A stretch of DNA of 64,000 nucleotides from Cephalotus follicularis (GCA_001972305.1 BDDD01001369.1:1-64000), one strand, 5' to 3'. Counted from the first letter of the stretch, positions 20,487-33,191 are shown. Numbers and translations are program-made. Notes: generated by a model from the letters alone, not told the origin.

Positions 20487-23400
20487 CTAAATCTTGATGT
20501 TGAAGTAATCTGGGTCAAAGTGATGCAACCTAACATAGCCGTCCTCACCTCCACTTGCAAAACTGGAAGTTAAAAGACAAGGTTTAAATTAGTACCATGA
20601 AGACAATAACTTCATCAACAATAAGAAAGGGAACAGAACTTATATAATGTAAAGCCATTTTTAAGCTACATGATGTCACCATACATGGCACCCTTGCACT
20701 TTATTATTTACATCCAAAATCATCTTGGACACATATGGCTTTCCTAGTTTGGAAAATTTTATTTGGTTGTCCTAATTCACACAGGCAATATAAGCAGAGA
20801 AATCACCTTTAAACTCTAATAAATATCCTTGATAACTTCTCGCTCAACTTTTTCGAAATTCCTTAACCTCTTCTAAATTCATAAAATCCCTTACTTTCAC
20901 CAGGTGCTAATTTCCCAGCACCAAAATTCCCAAACTCCCACCTCTCCCTTCACACCACACATTAGTTTCATCACACTACGCATTAGTTTCAAGCCAAACC
21001 CATTCAGATCCAGAAGGTTTGCTTGGTCTTCCTCCTCAATTAATCTCCAGCAATAGTGCACAAGGTAACTCCTAACTACTGACTGAAGAACCCCATTACA
21101 CTAAACAATACTGTTGGAATTTTATAATATTCCCCAATAAAATCAAATAAACCCAAGACAACAAGGCAACAAATTACATGGTTCGACAAAATCGCCTAAG
21201 TCCACGAGGGAAGACACTATTGGTGTTTTATTAGGGATATAAAAACAATACAATACTCACACACAGTGTTTGCACTTAACTCAAATCCAAATACACCCAA
21301 ACCTCACACAAATAAAGACTCTCACTTAGTCTTTTGCACTAATATTTCTATCTTTCTTTTCCCTACACTCTCTTATGCAGCTACACTCTTTGCACAACTT
21401 CTTATTCTCATTGCCTATTTGCTGCATACACATGACTATAGGCCCAGTGCCTATTTATACACTTTAATATGTCGATTAACAAACCTGATGACGCTTCAAG
21501 GAAGTAGCAGCAAATTTGACTTTCAATTTGCTGGAGTCAGTTAAGGAAGAAATCGGATTAAAGAGAAAAACCTAAGTCTTAAGGAAATTAATTTACAACA
21601 TTTGTTAATCAAAGGTGGGCTCCATCTCCTTTGACAAAGTAAAAAGCACAACAAATATCATTAAAGACGTGACATTGAAGCATTAGAATATTATAAAATG
21701 ATCACAATTTGAGACCATTCTACAAAACTATGCAACTAATCACCAAATTAAGAACTACTACAATACAAAATTAGAAAAGATATACCTTTTGCCATCAGGG
21801 TTGAAAGCCAAAGCATTAATGGGTCCAAAGTGCCCTTTCACTCCTCCAATTTCTTGTTGAAGAATCTACACATGCAAAAAGTTGAAGAACATCATAAACT
21901 TGAGAGATTGTGCTGAGCTTCAGAAGTTCACATCACGCAGAAATGAAGAAATATATCAAATTAACCTTCTCAAAGAATTTGGCTTCAAACTTTCCGGCAC
22001 GATGGTCAGTTGTCGTTACAGCTGACGCATCCTGACCACCTCCAAGTACCACCTGGAAAGCACAAGACATAATGACGTCAAAATTAAATGGAATAAGGAC
22101 ATGATGAAACAGAAAAATACAACAAATGAATATTGAGGAAAGTCTGGATTTCATCTTACATCTACTTTACTGTTTACCAGCTTGATCCAATCTCTTATTC
22201 ACAGATTTTGCTGGTAAAATGCATTTCATTATACATGTGACAGCATGCGAGTCAAGCAATGACACTTATCCCACACATTATGGTATTAGCGCCAAATTTC
22301 CATGGAATGCCTCAAGGGAAAGTGACAGAGGCAAGAAAAGGAAACAAAGATGATTCTATGAAATGTAAATCATATGTCTCGGTAGGACATAAAGCACATT
22401 TCAAAGTTCAACTAGTGAGTCATACAACTCATGATGCTTCTCTCTGATTTAAGTGTTTCTGCCTCTGAACAAAGAGTAAATTTAAAGTCATAATAAAAGC
22501 ACACAGAGATAACCACAATCAGGAGAAGAATTGGAGTGAACAATAACAATTCCACAAAATCCAGCATGTTTGGGAGGGGATTTTAGCCCAAACTTTTCAG
22601 CCAGAAGCTGAGGCCCATATGACTAAAAGCTAGAAGTTATCATAACAAGTTTTTAGAAGTGGGCTTCCTGAATCTGTGGCTTTTGGGCTTTAATGAACAT
22701 TTATTTTCCTAAAAAATCCTTACCCTAATCATTTAATACCCAAAATATATCATATAAATCTCTCATTCATCTTCTCTTCTCTCCTCTTCTCTTCTACGAC
22801 ATTCCGAAACTCATTCACAGCTTTTGATCAATTACCCTTTTCACAAGAAGTAACTGAACAACCCTTTACCAAAAGCACACCCCCTCCCCTAGACAGCCCC
22901 TTGTATCTTATTTGATCCGGTGCAAAGGACGAGACTATAAGGTCAACCGAGGTTTTGCCTTGAATATATATATATATATTAGAGGAGGGGAGGCCCCCAC
23001 TCAAGGGGGGAAAAGAGGATTAAATCCCTTGGATGGAGGTGTGAGAGTTTGAACCTTCGTCTACACCAAGGCAAACCATAACCCTAACCATTAGGCTAGA
23101 TATTTGATTTTAAGATCAGAGGAAAAATGAATTTTCGTTCCAGACATTTGATATTAAATTGAAATACAGATTTTTTTATTTATATCACGGTTAAAGCAAT
23201 AATAGAAAAACTACAACTATTTATCTATATACAGCTGATCAGGATGCAATTTAATTAATGAATAGATCATTTTCATGTAACAAAATAGGAGCACCACGCA
23301 TTTGTCTCAAGGACAGTATTTAAATTTTCTTTTTCTGCCCATACAATAAAACCAAGTATTAACTATAAGTATGTTAATCTACAAGTGAGAACTAAGGACA

Positions 23401-25839
23401 TCTCACAAACTTAGGGCTTAAATAGAGGCAGAAGAAATAAATTATTCATCCAAAAATAATAATTTTTCTATCCATACGTACATGGTCAAGAAGTGGAGAC
23501 ATCGCAACAGCATTCACTGGGCGTTCAGTCACATAGGTCTTTATAAGAGTCAACGTTCGGATGTCCCAAAGCTGGATTATTTGCAGAAGAACAAAGAAAT
23601 CAGGCAAAAAAACAGATAAACCAATAAATTTTAGGGGAAAATAAAGATAGGAATAGAAGGCCCACCTTAGCAGATTTATCCAGAGAACCAGTAAGAAAAT
23701 GTGAACCATCTGCTGATTTTGCAAGGGATGTTACTGTCCTTTTGTGACCGGTTTCCTTGTCCGACTCTCTTAGAAGTTTTCCTGTCTGCAAGTTTTTTAT
23801 GTGTGCAAATTATTGATATCTCAAATTATCAACATAATGCAAGAATGAAGAGAAATATGATCATATACACAAAAATTACACTTGAAAGTATCAAAATAAT
23901 ATTGCAATGCTCAATGCATTTGGGTTATGTGACTCAATTTACCAAGAACAACAAGGTAAGCGTGCATGGAAAGATGGAGTTTACCTCAGAATCCCAAACG
24001 CGAATAACAGCATCCTCTCCAGCACTGATGATAGTACTGTTGAGAGGTCCCCAAACAGCTCTGTTTATTCTTCCTTGAGGCCCCTTGAGTACTAACAAAG
24101 ATTCACCAATCTCTGCAAAATGATATCATTGAAAAAATAAAAATATGAAATTAAATAAATACACAAAATTAATTTTTCAATGATATCATATTGAAAAAAC
24201 TGGTGAATATTTGTTAGTGCTCAAGGACACTGAAGGAAGAATAAGCAGAGCTGTTCGAAGACCCCTCAACAAGACTATCATCAATATTGAAGAAGATGTT
24301 GTAAATGCATTGAGCATTGCAATATTATTGAGAAACTTTCAAGTGTAATTTGTTTATAAGATCAAATTTCTCTTCATTCTTAGCACTGATGATAGCCCTG
24401 TTCAGAGGTCCCAAACAGCTCTTCTTATTCTTTCCTCAGGGCCCTTGAGCACTAACAAAGATTCACCAGTTTTTACAAAAAGATATCAAAGAAAAATTAA
24501 TTTCAAAAATATATAATGCCCCATCAACAGCCCAAAAACTTACAGTATAACAAAGATGGTAAACAATAAATGAAGAGTATAAAGAATGAAACAGCAAAAT
24601 TTACTGAATAAAACCACGGTAATTCTAAATCCAACAAAAGAGAACTTGCTAGTATCTAACATCCAAAGGGTTAACCCCAATATCGAAATGTGATATAACA
24701 CTCCACAAAAATTTCCCACAAAAAAAAAAAAATAACAAAAAAAAAAAAAAAAAAAAAAAAAGTACATAATAGTAGATAATATAAGAACGAATATGTTTTA
24801 GAAAGAAAAAAGAAGTTATACGTTGGCTAGGGTCTCTGGCAATGGATTTAAGATGAATTGAGGAAGACAATTCCATAAAAGGATCAGTTGTGATAACAGC
24901 AAGCCTATCACCAACAGAAAAGTCAACGGATCTCGCAGGCGAATCAAAACTGAAAGTGAAAAGCTGGGCACCATTTTGCACATTCCACAGCTTCACTGTC
25001 TGGTCTGCACTCCCCGTTATAAGCCTCGTTGAATCCCCTAATAGTTTAAAGAAAAAAATTATATTACCAGGAAAAAAAGCGCATTAATTACATAAATCTA
25101 ATCCCATTTTCATCAAGAATGGGGCCAATTTAAGTATTGAGAGGAGAATCTCCCGCATCCATTAAAAAAGAAAGGGCAACATGTTTATCAAAGACCTGAA
25201 CCCATATTACCCAGCCCATCAAACTGACAGCTAAAAGAATCCCTCAACTCCAGTTGGTGACATAAAGAGGAAACCTGACAGACAATACTAAATATAAATA
25301 GCAAAAATTCCCCTGCTTCATGCTCTTCATGTTTTTGCACCTTCTCAACAAATAACCAACACCTTCTCAATATACTAAAAACATTTTATAATAAATCAAA
25401 AATTATACAGTTATTTAAAACTCAACTATTATCTCCTATCTTTTTCTTTGCAAAACAAAAACCTAAATCCATGTCTACTCCCTCTCCATTCTTTACAATC
25501 TCCAATGTTCAATTATCATTCATATTATCATACTTTCACACTCTGTTTCCTTCATTTTACTCCAAAGTAATTAGGGTGGCTGGCATTTACAAGCTAACAA
25601 ATTTAAATTGGAAAAGAGGACAGAGAGACAGAGATAGAGATAGAAAGGGACTTGCTTGAGACATCGCAGCACCAAACAGCACCATTGTGGCCACGGTAGG
25701 TGCCCAAACGTTCTCCATTATCGGCAAACCAGACAGTTGGGTTGTGATCCTTGGCGCATGAGAAGAGCAGATCTCCTTCCCTGTTGTACTTCAAGAAAGT
25801 TAGTGGCCTTTCATGGCCCTTCATCAAAATCGGCCTCAT
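20487..25839 (-). CDS. TIF3I1: Eukaryotic translation initiation factor 3 subunit I (WD40)
   Basis: eIF3i is a WD40 beta-propeller subunit of the cytoplasmic eIF3 complex, binding eIF3b and eIF3g and supporting 43S recruitment to mRNA. Plant orthologues are also called TRIP-1. Eight exons were read by eye: 25656-25839, 24822-25037, 23985-24112, 23666-23785, 23482-23571, 21966-22052, 21786-21865 and 20487-20562. They give 981 nt, 326 residues, with no frame break. The start [15 protein letters not shown] is the conserved family N terminus. WD-type repeats include [13 protein letters not shown] (about 26-38), [13 protein letters not shown] (66-78), [13 protein letters not shown] (160-172), [13 protein letters not shown] (203-217) and [14 protein letters not shown] (near 304-318), ending DYFNIKI. 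Length is as usual for plants. All introns are GT-AG except intron 1, which is GC-AG. It is the only intact protein gene in the window. Confidence 0.97.
21113..21703. mobile_element. Probable LTR-like insertion in eIF3i intron 7
   Basis: A segment of about 590 bp in the 1223 bp intron 7 (20563-21785) begins TGTTGGAATTTTATAATATT and ends around AGAATATTATAAAATGATCA. The ends form an inverted repeat (ATTTTATAATATTC and GAATATTATAAAAT). The stretch ACATGGTTCGACAAAATCGC resembles sequence found in plant copia LTRs. A target duplication was not found, so the class is tentative. Confidence 0.45.
22950..23101 (-). mobile_element. Probable tRNA-derived SINE in eIF3i intron 5
   Basis: On the minus strand the unit begins near 23101 with AGCCTAATGGTTAGGG (A-box-like). 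About 35 bp on it has GGTTCAAACTCTCAC (B-box-like), and it ends in a (TA)n tail near 22963-22980. Spacing of the two boxes fits a Pol III promoter. Target duplications were not resolved, so the exact ends are approximate. The rest of intron 5 (22053-23481) shows no feature. Confidence 0.5.
24176..24381 (+). repeat. Inverted partial duplication of eIF3i exon 3
   Basis: Read on the plus strand, GGTGAATATTTGTTAGTGCT and AGAATAAGCAGAGCTGTT match the minus-strand coding sense of exon 3. Identity is about 80% over roughly 104 bp by eye. After a deletion the match continues into intron 3 sequence (ATGCATTGAGCATTGCAATA, from about 24306). Many differences are G-to-A or C-to-T relative to exon 3. Confidence 0.88.
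24382..24509 (-). repeat. Direct partial duplication of eIF3i exon 3
   Basis: This copy has the same orientation as the gene. AGCACTGATGATAG and CTAACAAAGATTCACCAG match the plus-strand image of exon 3. It has a frame break and a stop, so it is not an alternative coding exon. It shares derived bases with the inverted copy (CTGGTGAA, GTGCTCAAG), so one duplicate came from the other. Confidence 0.85.
25038..25655 (-). other. eIF3i intron 1, GC-AG type
   Basis: Exon 1 ends ...GTCTCAA and the intron starts GCAAGT. Exon 2 starts GGGATTC after TTAG. Only this junction restores the codons for [15 protein letters not shown] donor that would keep the frame is absent here. GCAAGT preceded by A is the known strong form of GC donors. 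The 618 bp intron holds nothing else recognised. Confidence 0.88.
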
Positions 25840-26876
25840 CTTTTCTTCTTTGATTTTTCAATTTCTGAAATTAAAATTTTAACAGCAAAGCAGGTTTCAG
25901 TTTTGATTTTTGAGAATTGAAAGAGAGTGAAACATAAGAGGCAGATGCTAGGTAAAAAAAAATCTAAAAAAAATGTTAATTTTGCATTATAAAAAAAAAC
26001 ATAAACACAAACCAAAAATATATATATATATCATGGATCATATGAGAAAATTATCATATCAATAAATGATCCATTATACAATGCTGAATCTCACAAAGAC
26101 AACGCATTCCAATAAGACTAGATAATAAACCCGCCCAGCCCGATTATTTATTAATAGGGTAGAATACCCGATTATAAACCTGATTCCTGATATCAAACCC
26201 AAAGTAAACCTAAGAATTTAAATAAGAAGAACATTAAGCCTAATCATCTTGGATAAATCGTTTAGATTATGTGAAAAATCAACACAAAGCAAATCAATCA
26301 GTCATTAATTTTAAACACAAAAGCAATAATAAATTTTGTCTTATGCAATATACAAAAAGAATACTTGAAGAAAACAAACATATACAATTAACGAGAGCTC
26401 GCACCAGCCCTCTAAATTTGAGCTAAATTTCAACTTGAAGAAAAATGTACAGTAATAATCATGCTTAGCCATAATAATAACAATAATAATAAAAAGCAGC
26501 ACCATTATCATGTATATAAATTCAATTTCATCAACTGCATGCATGGGCATGATCAAAAGCCACATTGAAGTTGTAAAAGACAAAGGATTAAGAAAAAATA
26601 AGAGTGAGAGAGTGCGAGATTTAGCATAATAAGTAAAGCGAAATGTGCGAGTTAATTTTTCAATTAAACCAGTTAGAAGATGGCATACGGTGGTGAGGGT
26701 TGGGCTCGTTCGTCCGGTGAATTTGTCTGTGTGGTCCGGTGAAGTTATCCTGTTCGTCCGGTGCCTTCACTCTCTCAATGCTTGGGTATTGTAAGAGGGA
26801 AGTGGCGCAAGTCAGCTCTCTCTCAGTAATGTTGAATGCTATACTGTTGGGTTAGGTTACAATTGTTTTTTTTTTT
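25840..26876 (-). promoter_or_regulatory. 5' flank of eIF3i
   Basis: The region upstream of the eIF3i start codon must hold its 5' UTR and promoter. It is AT-rich up to about 26690. Three spaced copies of TCCGGTGAA-like sequence (26714-26766; CGTCCGGTG twice, GGTCCGGTG once) then form the only GC-rich patch. A T run (26866-26880) borders the neighbouring repeat. No ORF of note. The transcription start cannot be fixed by eye. Confidence 0.45.
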
Positions 26877-29800
26877 TTTTGTAACATGTTTTAATAAGCA
26901 CTATTTGACACAAAAAATTACACACCGTTAACCACTGTTAAATTACAGACGAAAAGATGTAAACACCATCATCAGTTAACTTATCCTTAATGGGTGACAC
27001 TTTAACCATAGATATAGAAACCACTGATATGTTATAAGTCATACATGTTGACACTTAACGTTAGTTGACCGTGTAGGACTCCGTTAGTCACGTCAGCAAT
27101 CCACTTAAAACTATATTTAATGATCATTTTACCATTTTATAACTGAATACTGATATATCTATCAAGTCGGTAGTCGAAACTATTTTTTTGGGAACTTAAA
27201 AACGTTAGTGCTTGTTGATCTCTGCATAACCGATTTTTTTTTGTTGATGCTCTCTTCATCTATTTTCCAAGATTTTCAAAATTTAAACAATTTCAGTTTC
27301 TAAAGATTGAACCAAAGAAAAATTAAGTAGCAACAAAATGGATATGTTGAGAAATTAAACAAAGCAAAGAAATTGAACAAACCAAGAAAATTAAACAGAG
27401 CAAGGAAATTAATATTGAAATGAGTATATCAAAATTAAACAGAGTAAACAATATTGAGATATGTAGGGATTTTATAGGCACAAGCAGAGATAGAAACAAA
27501 AAACACAGGCAGTGTAGTAAATAAACATGTAGATGCGTAGAAAGGATCCAAATAAATTGGGTATTGCTTATATATAATTAGTTTCGCATCAAATTAATTT
27601 TTCTATGTTAATTAGTTATACTAAAATGATATAAACATCATGAGTTTATATCAAGACCCAATTTCTCAATCTTCAACATACCATTATTCAGATTTCACAT
27701 AATCTTGTAAATAGAATATCAATCAACACAAGGATATAGCCACCATACAACATGCTCGCATAACCAGATGAATCTAATATAAATACAAGAACAATTTCAT
27801 TTTCCTTTTATTTTCATTAGTCATAATCACCATATTTCTAAAAATTAAACCAAACACAACCCATCAACTCATTCCGAAGTCCAATACACTTGAATTCTTT
27901 GTTTACAGCCAAACAATACACGAATTAAGACAAATGCCAAAAATAACTCCGAATTATAACAGGAAAAAACAAACTGAATTTATCTAAAGATAATCATATA
28001 ACATTTTGACTATATCGATTCTACAATATAACCCAAAAATGTAGATGGAAAAAACAAAATAAATTTATCCAAAAATATTATATAACCCACATTAAAACTC
28101 CAAAACAAAAACACACAGGTAACAATCCAAATTCGGCTATATCATTTGAAACTTCAAGTACAGTACTCAAATCACCAGATTAAAAAATGAATTTAATAAA
28201 AGAGAAAAAAAATAAAGACAAAAGAAATAAAGTATTTAGCTATATAAAAAGAGAGTCGCTTGAAATGAAAGAAATTCGAATATGAGAAGAGTTAGCACCA
28301 ATCAGTTTGTACACTGACTCATTTGTCAAAACCCATGAGCACCTTGAAAGGAATTTTCATGTGACTAAAATTATAACTGAAAAAAGAAAAAGAAAATACC
28401 TAGAGAGAGAGGAATATAAAAACTGATAGAGAGCGAGAGTGAGATTAAGATTCGGCTAATGAGTATCCGACAAACTATGGCGGCATTGAGCTTTAGTGGA
28501 TTTTATTAGGGATTTTCAGAGTTCCATTGGATTTTTTTTTGTAGTGTTGAGTTTGAATCGTATTTAGGGATTTGAAGGTTAAGGACAAGTTAACTGATGA
28601 GGGTGTTTGTGTCTTTTCATCTGTAATTTAACAGTTGTTAACAACGTGTAATTTTTTGTGTCAAAGTATCCTTATTAAAACATGAGTGGTTATGTGATAT
28701 CCGAGTCCTAGTACGGTCTGTGTCTGTGAAACCTATGTGGCAATCTATCTTTCTAGCGGTTAGACTATTTTTTTTTCTGGCGTTCATTTCATATGCATCA
28801 TGGCATTAATAAATTTTTATGATTTTATTCTAATGGTTTTTTGCATAAGAAATTAATGTTCTTTACTGTAAATTGAATGATGTTTTACTGAAATGACTGC
28901 TGATTTCGGAAAATAAGCCAAGTGGTATGTCCTAAACATCCAATTTCTGTCATTGTCGGTTAAATTTTGGACAAAAACCCAATATGTTATGGTTGAATAT
29001 ATATATATATATATATATGAGAAAATGCCAAAAGTTTTATTTTATTTTGGCCTTTCTCTCCCTCTCTCTCTCCCCGATTTTCTCTCTCCTCTCTCCCGTT
29101 CTCACTCTCTCTCTGCCTCTGCCGCCAGCGTCACTACCGATCTGACACCGGCGAAGGTGTCGGTGCGACCGCCTCTGTCTCCCGAGCACACCGGGCCCAG
29201 CCTCGACTCCGGCAATATCACCGTTTGCGTGCCATGAGCCTTTCTCTCTCCGCCTTTGTTTTGCGTTGATCTAGCGTCTCTCGTGACCGTCACAGCAAGA
29301 CGAGCCCATATTCGATATCATGGCATTGTGGCGGTTCGAACGCGACCAGTCCCGGCCTGTGACAACACCGCAGCGCAGATCGGTAGCGAAGTCAACGCGG
29401 TCAAACGCGCTCTTTCCGGCCAGACGCGGCGGCGCCGTGACCAACGCGCCCTAGATCCGTGACCTCCTTCCTCCGGTGTACCAGACCAGGCCTTTTCAGT
29501 TGCTCACCGACGATCGTGCCTTGCTGACACGCGCAGGCCAGCGGTGGCACGTGGGCCCACTGGCCGACAGCCTCCGATAGGGCGTTTCAGACGCGTCCAC
29601 CTTTATGACTCCGTTTTCTGCGTAGGCGTGATCCGTTCTGGTTCGGCTCCGCGATTCTGGCTCTATGCTCAGTTCCGTCTGTTTTCGGTAAACTCTGAAT
29701 TCTGCTATGTTAATTCTGCTTTCTACTGAATTTTGTATTTCTGTATATGTTTATGTGATATAATGAACTTAAATTATTTATTAATTCCAAAATTTGGATA

Positions 29801-31334
29801 ACCTGGACAACCAATTAGACTGTTTTAGCGTCTTTATGAAATTATCTTTAAATGAGGTTTAAACGAAAAGTTATTAGTTTTTGTCATACACATTTACGAT
29901 AGCGAGTATACATTGGGGGTCATATCTGTCTGTTTGTTTTCTGTTCTGTTGGAGTTCTGAAGGTCTGATGTTTGTCTGTCTGTTCTCTGTCGTATTTGAT
30001 TTCTGATAGTCGGTTGTTGATATGTTCTGTTAATGGAACGTTTTTCTTTAAACGTTTTATTTTGAAATATGTTAACATTTTATTCTGAAATATGTTTAAG
30101 TTTTAATGTTTTGATACATTATGTTGATGTTTTTCAAAAGCTCTTAAGATGATAGTCATTATATGACGTTATTTTCAATAATATATGTATCTGTAAAGAA
30201 AAGGATTTCTGCATTTATTGAATCTGTTTTTAAGTTTGTTTGAAAGAAATTCTGATTTCAGTAGCTGTTAAATCTACTTAAATATATCTTGATGCTCTGG
30301 GATATCGGTATTGTATTATATATATATATATATGATGCCCATGAGAGGCAATGTCTACACGGCAGACTTTCTGTTCTGATGCTTTGATACGCATATATAT
30401 ATATATATTCGTTGTCCATGAGAGGCAATGTCTACATGGTAGACTTTATGTTCTGATACTTTGATACGACGGTATCATTGCCTTTCTGTTCTGTTGGACG
30501 TTCGGCTCGACGTGGCTCAAGTGTCAACCTTACCTAATAGACCCATTGTAACGCCCGAAATTTTATTATATAAAAGAATGATTGTTGGACTAGACCGAGT
30601 GTTAAGCCGAATTTGCTTAATGGAAATTGGGCGAAAATGTGATAATGTCATTGGGTTAGAATGGAATTAATGAAGGAATGTCTATTTATTTACTTGGGCC
30701 AAATTGGATTAAATGAGAAAATGAGAATTGGGCTTGGAAATGTGCCTTTTTGGTAATGAGTCAATTGTTATATATAAAGGAAAAGGAAGGCTTGGGCTGA
30801 ATTTGGAGAAAAAGGAGAATTGGACCAACTCCTTAGTCCTCAGCCCACTTTGTAAATGAATTGGTAGAATTGTCTCAAGAATTCTAGAGACTTCCTTTAC
30901 TGGTTATAAAAAGAAGGAAATGGAGAGTGAGAGGGCTGTTGACATTTTATGAGAGAAAAAGGCAATGAGAGTTATCAAGGAATGAGCAAAGGGAAGAGGA
31001 GTGGAGAAAGGATGCAGATTGAAGACAAGGAAATGTGCTACAAGCCCTCGGATTCCAGGTAGGTTCTATTACCTACTCAGTGCTGATGTTTATTGTAAAT
31101 GTCGTATACTGTAATTTAATGTACTGAATGAATGAGTGTAAGGATAGATTGTATATAATGGTCCTCCGCAAATTGTGGGTATTAGATTACTGTATAAATA
31201 TGGAATGAGTGATTATGTACAATGATACATGAACCCGAGCATGTGAGGTAAGGCGCTCGACGTGCGCACTGGGTGTCGAGCAACATTCTAGCATGCATCC
31301 TTAGCATGTGAGCTAGTGCCCGAGCATAACCGTG

Positions 31335-32770
31335 CTCAAGCTGTGCGCCATGACTTGCTCCCACGCTCCTTATTGTCATACACCGAACATGCATAGTCCT
31401 CTGCTATACGTCTAAACATATAACGCATGCTAAGCCATCCTCTGCACGCATCTGAGCACGCCATTGCACCTGAGGAGCCATGTGCCAGGGGACACCATTG
31501 TCCTCTGCACGTGTCTTCTTCAGTGCAAACGCTAAATTGCTGTGGAGCCATGAGCCGGGGAAGCCATTGCCCATGCGCCCGAGCTCCATGCAGGCATCTG
31601 AGGTGTTGTAGTCATACCCGAGGTGACATGCAGAGGTAGCCAGGTGCCGAGGAGAGCTCCATGCCCGAGCTGCCATGGTGCCAGGGAGCATAAGTGCTGA
31701 GCTCCATGCCCGGGGTGCCCCTGCCCTTGCACCGAGGTGCCATGCGCCCAAGGTGCAGAGGTGCCACTGCTGAGGTACGAGGAGCCACTGCTGAGCTCTT
31801 TCTGCAATGGCACCCGAGGTGGCACTTGATTGCCTGAGCTCCGCATACATGTGTCCCCCGCATGTAACGCCATTGCCAGAGCTCTCTATCCCATGCCCGA
31901 GGACGCCACAAGGTGTCATGTAACCACTGTTCATGCATGCATCCTCAGCATGCAATGTAGGTGCCCAATTACTACCATCACCATACGCACAACTATTAAG
32001 GAGCCATGATGCCCGAGGTGGCACATGCCAGGGACGCACCACTGCCCTGCACCCGATATACCGTGCATAGGTGTCCACTGGCATACACTGAAGTGCCGTG
32101 CATGGCTCTCCTCTGGCAACCATGCACCAGCATGCACCTAGTCCTCCCCTGCCATGTGAGCTCTCCTCCGCCTGCGCACAATGCATGTGAGCCATCCTTT
32201 TCCATGTGCTAAGGTATTAACCACGACTCCCCAGCATTTAGTGCCGAGGTGCCACTGCCTTTCGTTTGAGGCCCAAAGAGCATGCAAAGTAACGGACAGG
32301 CATGCATCGCCATAATGCTGGAGCACTTCACTGCCATACTCGAGCTCACGACTTATATATGTTCGAGAAGAGAAGACGCTCCAGTGTAAACGACACACAT
32401 GCTGAGCATGCATATGCCCGAGGACGCAACCTTGTGCCATGCAATCCACTGTTCATTGCATGCAAAGCTGATCTCTTCCCTGTTATGCGAGCTCTCCACT
32501 GATGTGCACCGAATGTTCCTCCGCCATGCATCTAAGCTCCCAGCACATGCGAGCTCACCCTCTGGCATGCTGAGCTCTCCACTGCCGTGCATGTGGAGTA
32601 TACCAGACGTTACCATGCGTGCCCAGCATGTTAAGTGGGCTTCCAAGCATGGCATCCATACTCCATACCTCTCATCTGCCATGCATGTGCCGTCCCTTCC
32701 CAGGCATCCCGAACAGTGTCCCTATATGGTGCCTAGCATGCACTCATACATGCCCGGGTGCGTAATAGGT
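31335..32770. repeat. GC-rich degenerate CATGC/GAGGTGCC repeat block in LTR E
   Basis: About 1.4 kb is built from short, irregularly repeated words: GCATGC, GAGCTC, CCCGAGG, GAGGTGCCA and CCATGCCC. Base composition is much richer in G+C than the rest of the LTR. Long ORFs on both strands (263 residues on the minus strand) arise because the words lack stop codons. They have low-complexity Cys/His/Met/Trp-rich composition and no known domain. Confidence 0.7.
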
Positions 32771-33047
32771 GAATTTAATATATATAAGAAAGGGAAATGA
32801 TGGCTGTTTAATTAGTAAGAGGTATTATAATATACATATATGTGATAAGTGCAAATGATGGTAATATATAAATGATAAGTGCACTGAATGACATTAATGA
32901 ATGAATGATAAGTGCAGAGAAGTGATAAGTGTAGTGCAATGTAGATGATAGGTATAGTGTAATAAATAAATAAAGGCAGACCCCAGAATGTACGGTTAAT
33001 GTAGTGTAATATTAATGTAGTGTAGTGTCAATGTATTGTACTGTACG

Positions 33048-33191
33048 GGATCACCGACCGAGATGAGCCGGTAAGGCTATCTTTGAGATGAGCCTAGAGG
33101 ATCACCGAGATAGCCCAATGGATCACCGACCGAGATGAGCCGTCAGATCACCAACTGAGATGAGCCAACTGATCACCGACTGAGATGAGCC
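33048..33191 (+). repeat. Tandem repeat GATCACCGACCGAGATGAGCC in LTR E
   Basis: Five or six imperfect units of about 26-33 bp share the words GGATCACCGA and GAGATGAGCC. The same array is present in the 3' LTR at 41176-41319, so it predates the insertion of E. Confidence 0.85.

Larger units (their letters stand above)
24113..24821 (-). other. eIF3i intron 2 with inverted and direct copies of exon 3
   Basis: This is a 709 bp GT-AG intron. Positions 24176-24381 are an inverted copy of exon 3 plus adjoining intron 3 sequence (matching 23839-24150, with about 100 bp missing inside). Positions 24382-24509 are a direct copy of exon 3. Both have lost the TTGCAG acceptor of the real exon. A long A-rich tract (24720-24761) lies near the 5' end of the intron in transcript sense. 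Confidence 0.88.

Noticed and set aside
22259-22447. Small ORF in eIF3i intron 5
   Set aside because: Short, no start context or domain, and within an intron on the opposite strand.
24176-24509. Alternative coding exons of eIF3i
   Set aside because: One copy is on the wrong strand. The other has a frame break and stop. Both have lost the acceptor AG.
28953-29462. ORFs in the CT-rich and GC-rich part of LTR G
   Set aside because: They start in low-complexity (AT)n/(CT)n sequence, lack domains and sit inside a solo LTR.
31404-32195. 263-residue ORF on the minus strand in LTR E
   Set aside because: It lies in a block of repeated GC-rich words, has low-complexity Cys/His/Met/Trp-rich composition, no domain, and overlaps other long frames on both strands.
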